This document shows, piece after piece, positions 35,190-43,822 of a stretch of 64,000 bases of DNA. The translations under genes and the position numbers were made by a program. Below the pieces are notes generated by a model that had not been told where the DNA came from, made no database searches, and saw nothing but the letters and a program-made list of their open reading frames with translations. The number at the start of each line of letters is the position of its first letter. Position 1 is the first letter of the stretch. This stretch comes from Pseudoalteromonas arctica A 37-1-2 (GTDB lineage: Bacteria > Pseudomonadota > Gammaproteobacteria > Enterobacterales > Alteromonadaceae), in the NCBI RefSeq assembly GCF_000238395.3, contig NZ_CP011025.1, positions 806,001 to 870,000 of the forward strand, written 5' to 3'.

Positions 35190-37157
35190 ATGTTAGATAA
35201 AGTGACTCAGTTGCTGCTTGTAGAAGATGATGAAGATGATTACATACTCACCTGCGACTATCTGGACCAATTGGATTCACACACGTTTAACATTCAATGG
35301 ATAAGTTCCCCAGAGCAGGCAATTGCAACGCTTAGTAAAAACGAGCATGACATTTGCCTGCTTGATTACCGCTTGGGTGCATCTAATGGTTTAGATGTAT
35401 TAAAAGAAGCGATTGCTAATGGCTTTAGCGGCCCCATAATTATGCTTACTGGGCAGTCAAACGACGAGTTAGACTCGGCAGCGCTTGATGCCGGTGCAGT
35501 AGATTATTTAATAAAAACAGAAATGAGTTCGAGCCGCTTTGCGCGCGCTATTCGTTATGCACTTGCTCGTAAAGATGTTGAAGGTGAGCGAGTAGAGCGT
35601 TTAAAGGCCGAAGCTGAAAATCGCTCAAAAGACCGCTTTTTAGCTCATTTAAGCCACGAATTACGTACCCCTCTATCGTCTATTTTAGGTTACACCGAAC
35701 TATTAATGCAGAGCGACTTTAGTCAGCAAGCAGAAAATGAATTGGGTGTTATTTATCGAAACGGTAAACATTTATTGAGCCTGTTAAACGATGTGCTCGA
35801 CTTATCTAAAATAGCAGCCGATAAACTGGAACTTACCCTAAGCGAAGTTAACCTTGATAGCATGCTTGCCGATGTATACACGCTAATGCGCGTATCGGTG
35901 CTAGATAAGGGCCTTACGCTGCGCTTTGAATCTCATCAGCCATTACCTTTGGTTGCACGACTTGATGCAACAAGAGTTCGCCAAATTTTAATAAATCTAA
36001 TAAACAATGCGGTTAAATTTACCGATAAAGGCGAAATTGTTGTTAATGCGTGGACGCAGTGGGTTGATGATCGTGAAATGCTATTTTTTAGCATTAAAGA
36101 CTCAGGCATGGGCATTGCCCCTGAAAAACAAGAACTAATATTCAAGCCATTTGAACAAATAGCTGATGTAGAATCACGCTCTGTAGGTGGCGCAGGCTTA
36201 GGCTTGGCAATATGTGCTGAATTGTTAGCACGTATGCACGGTGATATTAGTTTGCATTCTGAAATTGGTAAAGGCTCTACGTTTACTATTTCGGTTTACC
36301 CAGGTGATATTAGCGAAGTAGAACGACAGGTACTTAATTTTAGCAGTGCGCCACAACTACAAAGTAAATCGGCTCCATGTAAAGTGCATGGGCGAGTATT
36401 AGTAGTTGATGATTTACGTGATTTACGCATGCTAGTTGGTCATATGATCAGTACCTGTGGTGCGCGCGTAGATTATGCCGAACATGGCCAACAAGCGCTT
36501 GAAAAAGTGCGTATTGCCGATGCGTATAAAGCGCCTTACGACATTATTTTTATTGATATTCATATGCCTGTAATGGGCGGCAAGGAAGCTACCATAGAGC
36601 TTAGAAAAATGGGTTACAAAGGCCCAATAATCGCGCTCACTGCCGCTACTATGAAAGGCATACATGAGGAGCTTGCTGCACTTGGCTTTAACGATGTAAT
36701 ACCAAAACCTGTTGATAGCGCGGCTTTATATCAATGTTTGCAAGATTATTTGGTAGCGCCAGAGCATGCACCGCAAGCTAAAGATATAAATTGTAGTAAG
36801 GGCTTAACCGAGAAAAAGCAGCGCTTTTTACTTGTTGAAGACGATCACGATGCAGCGCAAATTACGCAGCTACTTTTAGAAAGTCTAGGCGTTGAAACCG
36901 TCATTGCGTCTAGCTGCGCACAATGTTTGCAAATACTTAATCACGACCAGCAATTTAATAAGGTATTGTTAGACATGCATTTACCTGATGGGCGTGGCAT
37001 TGATTTAGGCCAGCAAGTTAATGAGCGATATCCAGAGCTACGCTTGGTGATTGTAAGTGGCGCAGAGCCAGATCCTAAAGAAATAAAAGATTTAAATATT
37101 GACCGAGTTTTACTTAAACCTATTAATTTGAGCTTACTTGAAACGCTTATTAGCTAG
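35190..37157 (+). CDS. Hybrid histidine kinase REC-HisKA-HATPase-REC-REC
   Basis: 655 residues, all soluble. Domain order: receiver 1 (about 5-125, Asp59), HisKA with His156 (LSHELRTPLSS), HATPase_c to about 370 (NNAVKF, DSGMGI, GAGLGLAIC), receiver 2 (about 400-520, Asp456 in FIDIHMPVMGG), receiver 3 (about 543-655, Asp595 in LLDMHLPDGRG). There is no Hpt domain, so phosphate leaving the C-terminal receivers needs a separate His-containing carrier; the DHp-only protein of this operon is a candidate. The stop codon falls at the left edge of an inserted inverted-repeat element. Confidence 0.92.
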   Translation: MLDKVTQLLLVEDDEDDYILTCDYLDQLDSHTFNIQWISSPEQAIATLSKNEHDICLLDYRLGASNGLDVLKEAIANGFSGPIIMLTGQSNDELDSAALDAGAVDYLIKTEMSSSRFARAIRYALARKDVEGERVERLKAEAENRSKDRFLAHLSHELRTPLSSILGYTELLMQSDFSQQAENELGVIYRNGKHLLSLLNDVLDLSKIAADKLELTLSEVNLDSMLADVYTLMRVSVLDKGLTLRFESHQPLPLVARLDATRVRQILINLINNAVKFTDKGEIVVNAWTQWVDDREMLFFSIKDSGMGIAPEKQELIFKPFEQIADVESRSVGGAGLGLAICAELLARMHGDISLHSEIGKGSTFTISVYPGDISEVERQVLNFSSAPQLQSKSAPCKVHGRVLVVDDLRDLRMLVGHMISTCGARVDYAEHGQQALEKVRIADAYKAPYDIIFIDIHMPVMGGKEATIELRKMGYKGPIIALTAATMKGIHEELAALGFNDVIPKPVDSAALYQCLQDYLVAPEHAPQAKDINCSKGLTEKKQRFLLVEDDHDAAQITQLLLESLGVETVIASSCAQCLQILNHDQQFNKVLLDMHLPDGRGIDLGQQVNERYPELRLVIVSGAEPDPKEIKDLNIDRVLLKPINLSLLETLIS

Positions 37158-37514
37158 GGCCTGTTTATCTTTCGAGGTTAAATTTGCAGCAGTATGTTTG
37201 GTATTTAGGCAAGGCAGAGCCTGTGTAGTGTGGTTATTACCCATAAATAGGCGATAACGTAGCACAAATGCCAAACACGCGCTGCCCGAAGGGTTCTGCC
37301 CAGGGGCTATTTACTCTTTGTTGCCTACATGGATTTAGGTAAGGGGCGTGAGCAGGACGCGGAAGCTTTGCTCGGTTTTTACTTATTCTTACATGGATGT
37401 AAGCCAGTAGGGTAACGCAGGAGCAGTTACCGAGCCCACTAGGTTACAAACCTGGCGCCGCGATTAAATAGCCCCTAAATTGAACAAATTTAATCCTGAA
37501 AGGTCAACAGGTCC
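37157..37514. mobile_element. MITE-like inverted-repeat element, long copy (family A)
   Basis: The 358-base stretch has imperfect terminal inverted repeats of about 30 bases: left GGGCCTGTTTATCTTTCGAG..., right (reverse complement) GGACCTGTTGACCTTTCAGG..., both continuing into TTAAATTTG. A nested 12-bp perfect repeat AGGGGCTATTTA/TAAATAGCCCCT lies at 37302-37313 and 37465-37476. The left 130 bases closely match the element at 48346. No coding capacity and no clear target duplication. Its first base is the last base of the hybrid kinase stop codon. Confidence 0.7.
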
Positions 37515-37535
37515 AATAACTGAGACATTATTTAT

Positions 37536-38156
37536 ATGCATTCAATAAAGTTAGTATCTGAAGAATTAACACCATCAAAAGTAGTCTGTGTTGGTCGAAA
37601 CTATACCGCACATATTGCAGAGCTAAACAACGAAACACCAGATCAAATGGTTTTATTTAATAAGCCAAATAGCGCAATTACTAATACGTTATTTGCGGCT
37701 CATAACGGCGATACGCTGCATTATGAAACCGAGTTATGTTTTGTAGTTAAAAATAAAAAATTTGTAGGGGTTGGACTCGGCCTTGATTTAACTAAGCGTA
37801 CTGTGCAAAGTAAATTAAAAAATAAAGGACTTCCATGGGAGCGCGCAAAAGCGTTCGACGGCTCTGTTATTTTAACTGATTTTGTAGCGCTAACAGAGAC
37901 AATGAAGCACTTTACTTTTGAACTTAAAATTAATAATGAAGTAATTCAGCGAGGCGATACTCATTTTATGCTGCATAATCCGGACTCAATTTTACAAGAA
38001 ATTAGTGAATTTATGAGCTTAGAAGATGGTGATGTAGTAATGACAGGCACACCGTCGGGCGTAGGCGAGGTAACACCTAAAAGTATTTTTGCTGTGGCAC
38101 TTTATGCTAATGATCAGTGCTTGCTTGAGCATCAGTGGCAAGTAAGTAAAAATTAA
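37536..38156 (+). CDS. Fumarylacetoacetate hydrolase-family protein (YcgM-like)
   Basis: 206 residues. VVCVGRNYTAHIAELNNE at the N-terminus, metal-binding HYETELCFVV, LPWERAKAFDGS and VVMTGTPSGVGEV are the conserved segments of the FAH fold, in the small YcgM/FAHD1-like group that acts on acylpyruvates or oxaloacetate. The substrate is inferred from family only. Its last 50 bases overlap the 3' end of the gene on the other strand. Confidence 0.87.
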   Translation: MHSIKLVSEELTPSKVVCVGRNYTAHIAELNNETPDQMVLFNKPNSAITNTLFAAHNGDTLHYETELCFVVKNKKFVGVGLGLDLTKRTVQSKLKNKGLPWERAKAFDGSVILTDFVALTETMKHFTFELKINNEVIQRGDTHFMLHNPDSILQEISEFMSLEDGDVVMTGTPSGVGEVTPKSIFAVALYANDQCLLEHQWQVSKN

Positions 38157-39030
38157 TAACTTGCTGTTGGTAGTGTTTATTAAAGTCGGCAAAGGTAGTT
38201 TTAAGCCAATTATGCTGACTTTGTTGATACTCAGGCGATTGTAGTACATTATTTTTTAGCGCGCGGTTAATTTTTTTAAGCGCTTGCTGTGCAAAATTAT
38301 TAGGTGCGTTAGCCGCACAACCTATTGCTCCTCGTATAAATTGAATGTCATTTTCTGCAATTGGGACACTTTCTATATTCGTATATTTCCCTTGTTTATT
38401 AAAGTAATCGGCCATAAACGGGTAATCAATTGAGTAGTCTAAAAAGCCGTGACTCAAGCGTGCTATAACAGCCTGACTTTCATTTTCGCTACTCCAACTT
38501 AGCGACGATTCTTTATCTCGTTTTGTGTTTTCAATAATTGTATTAATTTTAGTTGTAAATTTACGTGCAGCAGCTTGCCCGTATACGTATTGCGGGTCGG
38601 TTAATAAATTAATAAGGTGAATAGGCGAGCCGTGCTTTTCTTCCAATTGCGGCTTTAGCTCTTTAGTCGTGATAATTGAAAATGGGGGATATACCGTTGT
38701 TGGATTTGAGTAGTTAAGTTGTTGGTTATTATTTTTTTTATAAATAACACACGGAAAACATACATTTTTTCCTTCATTTAAATATTTATTTATACGCTGC
38801 TGAGGAACAATTAAGCGGGTATGTTTTACATCTTTTATTGTTCTAATGAGTTGCTCGGTTAGGTTGTCGCAAATTCCGCCTTGTGGTGCACTTTCGCTTT
38901 TAGCTATATGAAAAGGGGGCGTGTAACTTTGCAGCCAAATAATTTCTTCTAGAGGCTGTAATTTTTGTTCAACAGCATGCGCGTTAAATACAATTAATAA
39001 GCAAAATGCATAGTATCCGTTTTTCAGCAT
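38107..39030 (-). CDS. Exported solute-binding-like protein (TIGR02285-type)
   Basis: 307 residues with a signal peptide (YAFCLLIVFNAHAVE). The body resembles a divergent family 3 solute-binding fold: IIWLQSYTPPFHI, GGICDNLTEQLIRTI, then two lobes. Two near cysteines (VCFPCV) may form a disulphide. No transporter genes adjoin. The 3' end runs 50 bases into the convergent FAH gene, so the last 16 codons are antisense to that gene. Confidence 0.72.
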   Translation of the reverse strand: MLKNGYYAFCLLIVFNAHAVEQKLQPLEEIIWLQSYTPPFHIAKSESAPQGGICDNLTEQLIRTIKDVKHTRLIVPQQRINKYLNEGKNVCFPCVIYKKNNNQQLNYSNPTTVYPPFSIITTKELKPQLEEKHGSPIHLINLLTDPQYVYGQAAARKFTTKINTIIENTKRDKESSLSWSSENESQAVIARLSHGFLDYSIDYPFMADYFNKQGKYTNIESVPIAENDIQFIRGAIGCAANAPNNFAQQALKKINRALKNNVLQSPEYQQSQHNWLKTTFADFNKHYQQQVINFYLLATDAQASTDH

Positions 39031-39103
39031 TGATAAGTGTTCGTTGAATTAAGAAAACTTAATAAAAGTATAGTGTTGGTTGTAGTAAGGTCAAATATTC
39101 TAG

Positions 39104-39133
39104 TTAAAAAGCAACCTCATTCAAGGCTGCTTT
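39104..39133 (-). terminator. Terminator of the aldo/keto reductase operon
   Basis: On the minus strand AAAGCAGCCT and AGGTTGCTTT pair with one mismatch around a 5-6 base loop and are followed by TTAACTAG after extra Ts. Confidence 0.6.
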
Positions 39134-39146
39134 AACTCATACATGC

Positions 39147-40199
39147 TTAATAAGGCATCGGATGGTTTCTAAATATAGTGTTAATCTCACTAAGAATTTC
39201 GTCGCTTAACGTGATGTTAAATGCATCAATATCTTCTTTTAATTGAGCTATGTTTGTTGCACCAATAATTGAAGAGGTTACGCCATCTACTTGGTTACAC
39301 CATGCGAGTGCTAGTTGTGCTGGAGTAATATTGTTTGCATGAGCCAGATCAACATACTGCTTAGTGGCTTGCTCTGCATTGGGTGTATCTCTAAAAATAC
39401 CGTTGCGCTGCATGAAGGTCCAACGAGATCCTTCTGGGCGAGCACCGTTTAGGTATTTACCCGTTAATAAACCAGCTGCTAAAGGCGACCACGGTAAGTA
39501 GGCAATATCTTCGTGTACACATTGTTCTATTAAATACGGCCAGTCTTTAGCGTGCGCTAAGCTAAACTCATTTTGAATAGATACCATACGCGGTAAGTTA
39601 TGCTCTTTGGCCAAACTTAAAAACTGGCTTATACCCCATGGCGTATCGTCAGATAAACCGCAGTGCTTAATTTTACCTGCTTTAACACATTCATTAAGGC
39701 CCTCTAGAATATCAAGCATACTAGCTTGCTGCTCTTGTGTATTTACGTCGGTAAATTTAAGAGTGCCGGGCCATTGTCTGCCAAAGTGCGGGGTAGAGCG
39801 GTTTGGCCAATGCAGCTGATATAAATCAATGTAGTTGGTTTTAAGGCGCTTAAGTGAATCGTCTACGGCTTCAATTACCGTTTGGCGCGTAATATTGCCA
39901 CCATCACGTACCCACGATAATCCATTGCCTGCAATTTTTGTAGCAAGTACCACATCGCTGCGCTTTTGCTGATTACGCGATAGCCAATCGCCAATAATTT
40001 CCTCAGTTTTTCCATAGGTCTCTGGAGAGGGCGGTACTGCATACATTTCGGCTGTATCAATAAAGTTTACGCCTTGCTCTAGCGCGTAGGCTATTTGTTC
40101 ATCAGCATCGCTTTGAGTATTTTGTTTACCCCAAGTCATACTGCCTAAACATACTCTTGAAACGTTAATACCACTGCTGCCAAGTGGGCTGTATTGCAT
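39147..40199 (-). CDS. tas: Aldo/keto reductase, Tas-like
   Basis: 350 residues, close in length and sequence style to E. coli Tas. The catalytic tetrad is present: Asp and Tyr in NFIDTAEMYAVPPSPET, Lys in LATKIAG, His in YQLHWPNR. The C-terminal NADPH site contains SSIIGATNIAQLKEDI. Tas-type enzymes reduce aldehydes with NADPH; the physiological substrate is uncertain. The gene starts 9 bases after the thioesterase gene upstream, so they are one operon. Confidence 0.87.
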   Translation of the reverse strand: MQYSPLGSSGINVSRVCLGSMTWGKQNTQSDADEQIAYALEQGVNFIDTAEMYAVPPSPETYGKTEEIIGDWLSRNQQKRSDVVLATKIAGNGLSWVRDGGNITRQTVIEAVDDSLKRLKTNYIDLYQLHWPNRSTPHFGRQWPGTLKFTDVNTQEQQASMLDILEGLNECVKAGKIKHCGLSDDTPWGISQFLSLAKEHNLPRMVSIQNEFSLAHAKDWPYLIEQCVHEDIAYLPWSPLAAGLLTGKYLNGARPEGSRWTFMQRNGIFRDTPNAEQATKQYVDLAHANNITPAQLALAWCNQVDGVTSSIIGATNIAQLKEDIDAFNITLSDEILSEINTIFRNHPMPY

Positions 40200-40208
40200 G
40201 AGAATTCC

Positions 40209-40643
40209 TTATTGCTCGTCTTGAGAGTAGCTAACTAACGCCGATAAAAGAGGCTCTGCAATGAGGGCTTTTTGGCCTGTTTCAAAATCAAACATAACCA
40301 CTTTTGAAGTGCCTGTTGTTGTTATAGCGTTTTGTGCGTGACTAAATACGGTGTAATTCATAACAAATCGGTCTGTTTTTATATCAGAAATAGTAACACC
40401 GACTGTAAGCGTATCTGGGAATGTAACTGGGCGTTTATAACGAATGTTATTTTCGCTTATTACCGGGCCCACGCCATTAGGGCTTATTGTATCGAACAGA
40501 TTTATTTTATTTAAGAAGTCGATTCGGGCTATTTCAAAGTAACGTAAATACACTACATTATTTACGTGTTGTAGTGCATCCATATCAGCCCACGCTACGG
40601 TGATGTCGGTATGGATAGGGTGCTGATCTTTAAACGTTTGCAT
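40209..40643 (-). CDS. Acyl-CoA thioesterase (4-hydroxybenzoyl-CoA thioesterase-like hotdog)
   Basis: 144 residues. VAWADMDALQHVNNVVYLRY near 14-33 is the hotdog-fold signature with the catalytic Asp in the DMDALQHVNN motif. The rest (RYKRPVTFPDTLTVGV) fits the FcbC/YbgC-like group. It cleaves an acyl-CoA of unknown chain type in the cytoplasm. First gene of a two-gene operon with the aldo/keto reductase. Confidence 0.87.
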   Translation of the reverse strand: MQTFKDQHPIHTDITVAWADMDALQHVNNVVYLRYFEIARIDFLNKINLFDTISPNGVGPVISENNIRYKRPVTFPDTLTVGVTISDIKTDRFVMNYTVFSHAQNAITTTGTSKVVMFDFETGQKALIAEPLLSALVSYSQDEQ

Positions 40644-40796
40644 TATTTATTGGCCCTTAATTTTAAAGTACTTAGATTATCAACATGGGGTTACGAGCTC
40701 AAGGTAATTAATGGCATGTTTTTTTATAAGATGATTGTACCTATTTAATTTTAGGTCTACAGTTAAATTGCACAGACAACACACAGAGGTAGAAAT

Positions 40797-40973
40797 ATGC
40801 AGAATATAATTAATTGGTTTTTAGCTTGTTTGGTATTTATAGCCTCTTTTACCTGTTACGCAATGGGTAACGAATCAGGCGCTATTATTTTGATGTTAGC
40901 GGGGTTTTTTTTCGAGGTTATGTTTTGGCTAAGCAGTTATAAAGAGCAAGAAGGTAATAAGCGCTTTTTTTAA
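40797..40973 (+). CDS. Small membrane protein, 58 residues
   Basis: An ATG with GAGGT 6 bases upstream opens a 58-codon frame: MQNIINWFLACLVFIASF..., two hydrophobic segments (about 5-22 and 28-45) and a charged tail ending KEQEGNKRFF. Stop codon TAA at 40971. The clean Shine-Dalgarno, codon use and two-helix pattern support a real gene. It lies 74 bases before the dinB start, upstream of the LexA box. No family recognised. Confidence 0.65.
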   Translation: MQNIINWFLACLVFIASFTCYAMGNESGAIILMLAGFFFEVMFWLSSYKEQEGNKRFF

Positions 40974-41017
40974 TAGTTCACTAGGCTTGCTTATCACATT
41001 TGATTCTATAATAATGA

Positions 41018-41033
41018 CTGTATAAATAACCAG
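41018..41033 (+). promoter_or_regulatory. LexA (SOS) box of dinB
   Basis: CTGT-ATAAATAA-CCAG matches the CTGT-N8-ACAG LexA consensus with one mismatch and the usual AT-rich centre. A perfect TATAAT lies just upstream at 41007-41012, and the dinB ATG is 15 bases downstream, so bound LexA would block the promoter. Confidence 0.75.
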
Positions 41034-41047
41034 TTATTATTGTGGTG

Positions 41048-42100
41048 ATGAAGAAGTTTATTCACATAGACATGGATTGCTTTTATGCAGCAGTAGAAAT
41101 GCGAGATAATCCAAAACTTGCATGTGTACCGCTTGCTATTGGAGGCAATAGCCGACGAGGCGTGCTCTCAACCGCTAACTATATAGCTAGAGAATATGGC
41201 GTGCGATCGGCTATGTCGAACTATCATGCTAAACAATTATGCCCTGATTTAGTTATTGTCCCAGGGCGCATGGCTGTATACAAAGAAGCTTCAAATCAAA
41301 TACGTGAAGTATTTAGCCGCTACACAGATTTAGTTGAACCTCTTTCTTTAGACGAAGCCTACCTAGATGTAACAGACAGCACCGCTTGTAAAGGCAGTGC
41401 CACACTTATTGCACAGCAAATAAGAGCCGATATTTACAATGCCACAGGGCTCACTGCATCAGCAGGTATTGCACCGATTAAATTTATTGCCAAAATAGCC
41501 AGCGACGAAAAAAAACCGAATGGTCAATTTGTCGTTTTGCCTCATGAGGTCGATGACTTTTTAGCGCAATTACCGCTGGGGAAAATTCCGGGGGTGGGTA
41601 AAGTAACGCTCGAAAAGCTAAATTTAAAAGGCTTATATACCGGCAAGGATGTACGTGAAAAAGGCGTTAACTGGATGCAGCAACATGTGGGTAATTTTGG
41701 TGTGTCGCTTTATCAAAAATGTGCAGGTGAATATGTTGGTAAAGTATCAACAGATCGCATCAGAAAGTCGCTGAGTGTTGAGCATACCTACGAATACAAT
41801 AAAACAAGTTTGCAAGAGTGCTTAGATGAGCTGCCAAAATTGTTAGACGAATTAGTTTTAAGACTTAATAAACAGCAATTACAAAACCGTATTAATAAGC
41901 TGAGTGTTAAAGTGAAGTTTGCAAACTTTGTAGTAACCTCAGCCGATCAGGCATACCACGAGCTAAACACAGAAATATTTATTCAACTCCTTACTAAGGC
42001 TTATCAACGAGGGCTACAACAACCTGTAAGATTACTTGGCATAGGCGTTGGCATTAAAAGCGAGCCAGAACAAAACTTCCAACTGAGTATTCTCGATTAA
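41048..42100 (+). CDS. dinB: DNA polymerase IV
   Basis: 350 residues from the ATG at 41048, aligning the N-terminus with E. coli DinB (KKFIHIDMDCFYAAVEMRDN). Y-family motifs are intact: catalytic Asp-Glu in PLSLDEAYLD, SAGIAPIKFIAKIASDEKKP, and LPLGKIPGVGKVT for the helix-hairpin-helix. The C-terminal little finger ends in FQLSILD and lacks a recognisable beta-clamp peptide other than this QLSIL-like end. Role: translesion synthesis in the SOS response. A LexA box precedes it. Confidence 0.95.
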   Translation: MKKFIHIDMDCFYAAVEMRDNPKLACVPLAIGGNSRRGVLSTANYIAREYGVRSAMSNYHAKQLCPDLVIVPGRMAVYKEASNQIREVFSRYTDLVEPLSLDEAYLDVTDSTACKGSATLIAQQIRADIYNATGLTASAGIAPIKFIAKIASDEKKPNGQFVVLPHEVDDFLAQLPLGKIPGVGKVTLEKLNLKGLYTGKDVREKGVNWMQQHVGNFGVSLYQKCAGEYVGKVSTDRIRKSLSVEHTYEYNKTSLQECLDELPKLLDELVLRLNKQQLQNRINKLSVKVKFANFVVTSADQAYHELNTEIFIQLLTKAYQRGLQQPVRLLGIGVGIKSEPEQNFQLSILD

Positions 42101-42120
42101 GCTGTAAAGCCTGTAACCCC

Positions 42121-42143
42121 AAGTTGCCATTTATTGGCAACTT
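42121..42143 (+). terminator. Hairpin after dinB
   Basis: AAGTTGCCA/TGGCAACTT, 9-bp perfect stem with a 5-base loop, 21 bases past the stop codon, followed by GTATAATT only. Confidence 0.5.
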
Positions 42144-42205
42144 GTATAATTAGCTCATCGCACCTTGCTGGTCTTCAATATTTAAATCGACGATAATAGG
42201 GGCTT

Positions 42206-43750
42206 ATGTTTTCTAACAGGACTTTATTTATGGCATACCCTCAAGCGGTTAGTGCAAGCCTTGAATGCACATCTCATGATGCGCTTATTATTATTAGTGA
42301 TGACTTTTCTCTATTACCAAATAACTCATTACGTGATGCTATTTTAGACCAAGCAAAAGTTGATTCTCGTATTGGTAAACAAGTTACTTTATTAGTGATT
42401 GAAAATAAACGCGTTGTACTTGCGCCAACGGGTCCGTTAAATAGAGATTACGACGACGTGCGTCGTTATTTTGATGCTGCTAAATTAGCAATTAACGAAG
42501 CAAAAGCGTCGGGTAGTGTTAACCCTGCATTATTTTTACCAAATTTAAATGGCGATAGCCGTTATCAGCATGCTTTAGAAGTTGCTTATTTAGGCGCTTG
42601 CCAAGCCTTATGGCAGCCATTAGAAGCGCGTGAATATCACGGTGAAAGTATTGAACCTATTACTCAAATTGGTTTAGTTGGCGCAAGCGAGCAAACAATT
42701 AAAGCTGTTAATGCAATTGCTGCGGGCCAATATGCCGCGCGTGACTTATGTGGCACCGAACCTGAGCGTATGGCTCCACCACGTTTTGCTGATTACTGCG
42801 TTGATTTATTTAAAGGCTCAAACATTGCAGTTGACGTAATTGATGATATTGCAGCTATTGATAAAAACTACCCAATGCTAAGCACTGTTGCTCGTGCATC
42901 GTATGCAGTTGAGCGCCATCACCCACGTGTTGTTAAGCTTGAATATGTACCAGAGGGCGAAATTACTCGTACACTTATGTTTGTAGGTAAGGGTCTTGTA
43001 TACGATACAGGCGGTGCAGATTTAAAAGTAGGTGGTCATATGGCAGGCATGAGTCGCGATAAAGGTGGCGCAGCTTCTGTTGCGGGCTTTATGAAAGCCG
43101 TTGCGGATTATCAGCCTAAAGGCGTTAAAGTAGTATCGTACTTGGCTGTTGTTCGTAACTCTATTGGCTCGGATTGTTTTGTGCCAGATGAAATTATTAC
43201 TAGCCGCGAAGGTATCCGTGTACGCATTGGTAATACCGATGCAGAAGGGCGATTAGCAATGGGCGACCTGCTTAGCGAAATGAAAGATTTAGCTAAAGGC
43301 GAAATAAACCCAACGTTATTTACTGTAGCTACATTAACGGGTCACGCGGCACGTGCAATGGGTCCTTACGGTGCGTATGTTGAAAATGGTCCAGCTCGTA
43401 GCGCTGGTGTTTCACGTCAAATAGCTGACCTTGGAGATTTGTGGGCCGATGGCGCAGAAGTATCGCGTTCTCGCCGTGAAGATTACGACTTTATTAAACC
43501 ACGCACGCTAGCAGACGATGTACTCTCGAGCAATAACGCAGCATCTGCAGTTACTGCTCGTGGACATCAGTTCCCTATGGCGTTTATGGCTATTGTTGGT
43601 GGGCTTGATAAGCACGGTAACGACTCTGCGCAACCTTTGCCTTATGTGCATATGGACATTGCAGGAAGCGGTGTTGAAGGCGGTGATTGGCAGCATGGCA
43701 AGCCAACGGCTGCATCAGTAACGAGCTTGTTTGCACGTTACTGTTTGTAA
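42206..43750 (+). CDS. Leucyl aminopeptidase-family (M17) metallopeptidase
   Basis: 514 residues. M17 catalytic segments are present: KGLVYDTGGADLKVGGHMAG in place of the usual KGITFDSGG, SRDKGGAAS with the metal Asp and Lys, and NTDAEGRLAMGD. Two starts are possible, ATG 42206 (AGGGG upstream) and ATG 42230 (AGGA upstream); both give a cytoplasmic protein. The two cobalt/zinc-type ligands and the bicarbonate Arg of NTDAEGR are kept, so it should be an active aminopeptidase, though it is divergent from PepA proper. It stands alone with a terminator. Confidence 0.88.
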   Translation: MFSNRTLFMAYPQAVSASLECTSHDALIIISDDFSLLPNNSLRDAILDQAKVDSRIGKQVTLLVIENKRVVLAPTGPLNRDYDDVRRYFDAAKLAINEAKASGSVNPALFLPNLNGDSRYQHALEVAYLGACQALWQPLEAREYHGESIEPITQIGLVGASEQTIKAVNAIAAGQYAARDLCGTEPERMAPPRFADYCVDLFKGSNIAVDVIDDIAAIDKNYPMLSTVARASYAVERHHPRVVKLEYVPEGEITRTLMFVGKGLVYDTGGADLKVGGHMAGMSRDKGGAASVAGFMKAVADYQPKGVKVVSYLAVVRNSIGSDCFVPDEIITSREGIRVRIGNTDAEGRLAMGDLLSEMKDLAKGEINPTLFTVATLTGHAARAMGPYGAYVENGPARSAGVSRQIADLGDLWADGAEVSRSRREDYDFIKPRTLADDVLSSNNAASAVTARGHQFPMAFMAIVGGLDKHGNDSAQPLPYVHMDIAGSGVEGGDWQHGKPTAASVTSLFARYCL

Positions 43751-43770
43751 GCTAAAAACTTACATGCAAT

Positions 43771-43799
43771 AAAAAAGCCCTGTTAATTGAGGGCTTTTT
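43771..43799. terminator. Bidirectional terminator between aminopeptidase and chemoreceptor genes
   Basis: AAAAAAGCCCT/AGGGCTTTTT, stem with an 8-base loop, T-run on each strand. It serves convergent genes. Confidence 0.85.
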
Positions 43800-43822
43800 G
43801 CATTTTATGAGAACGGTATCGA

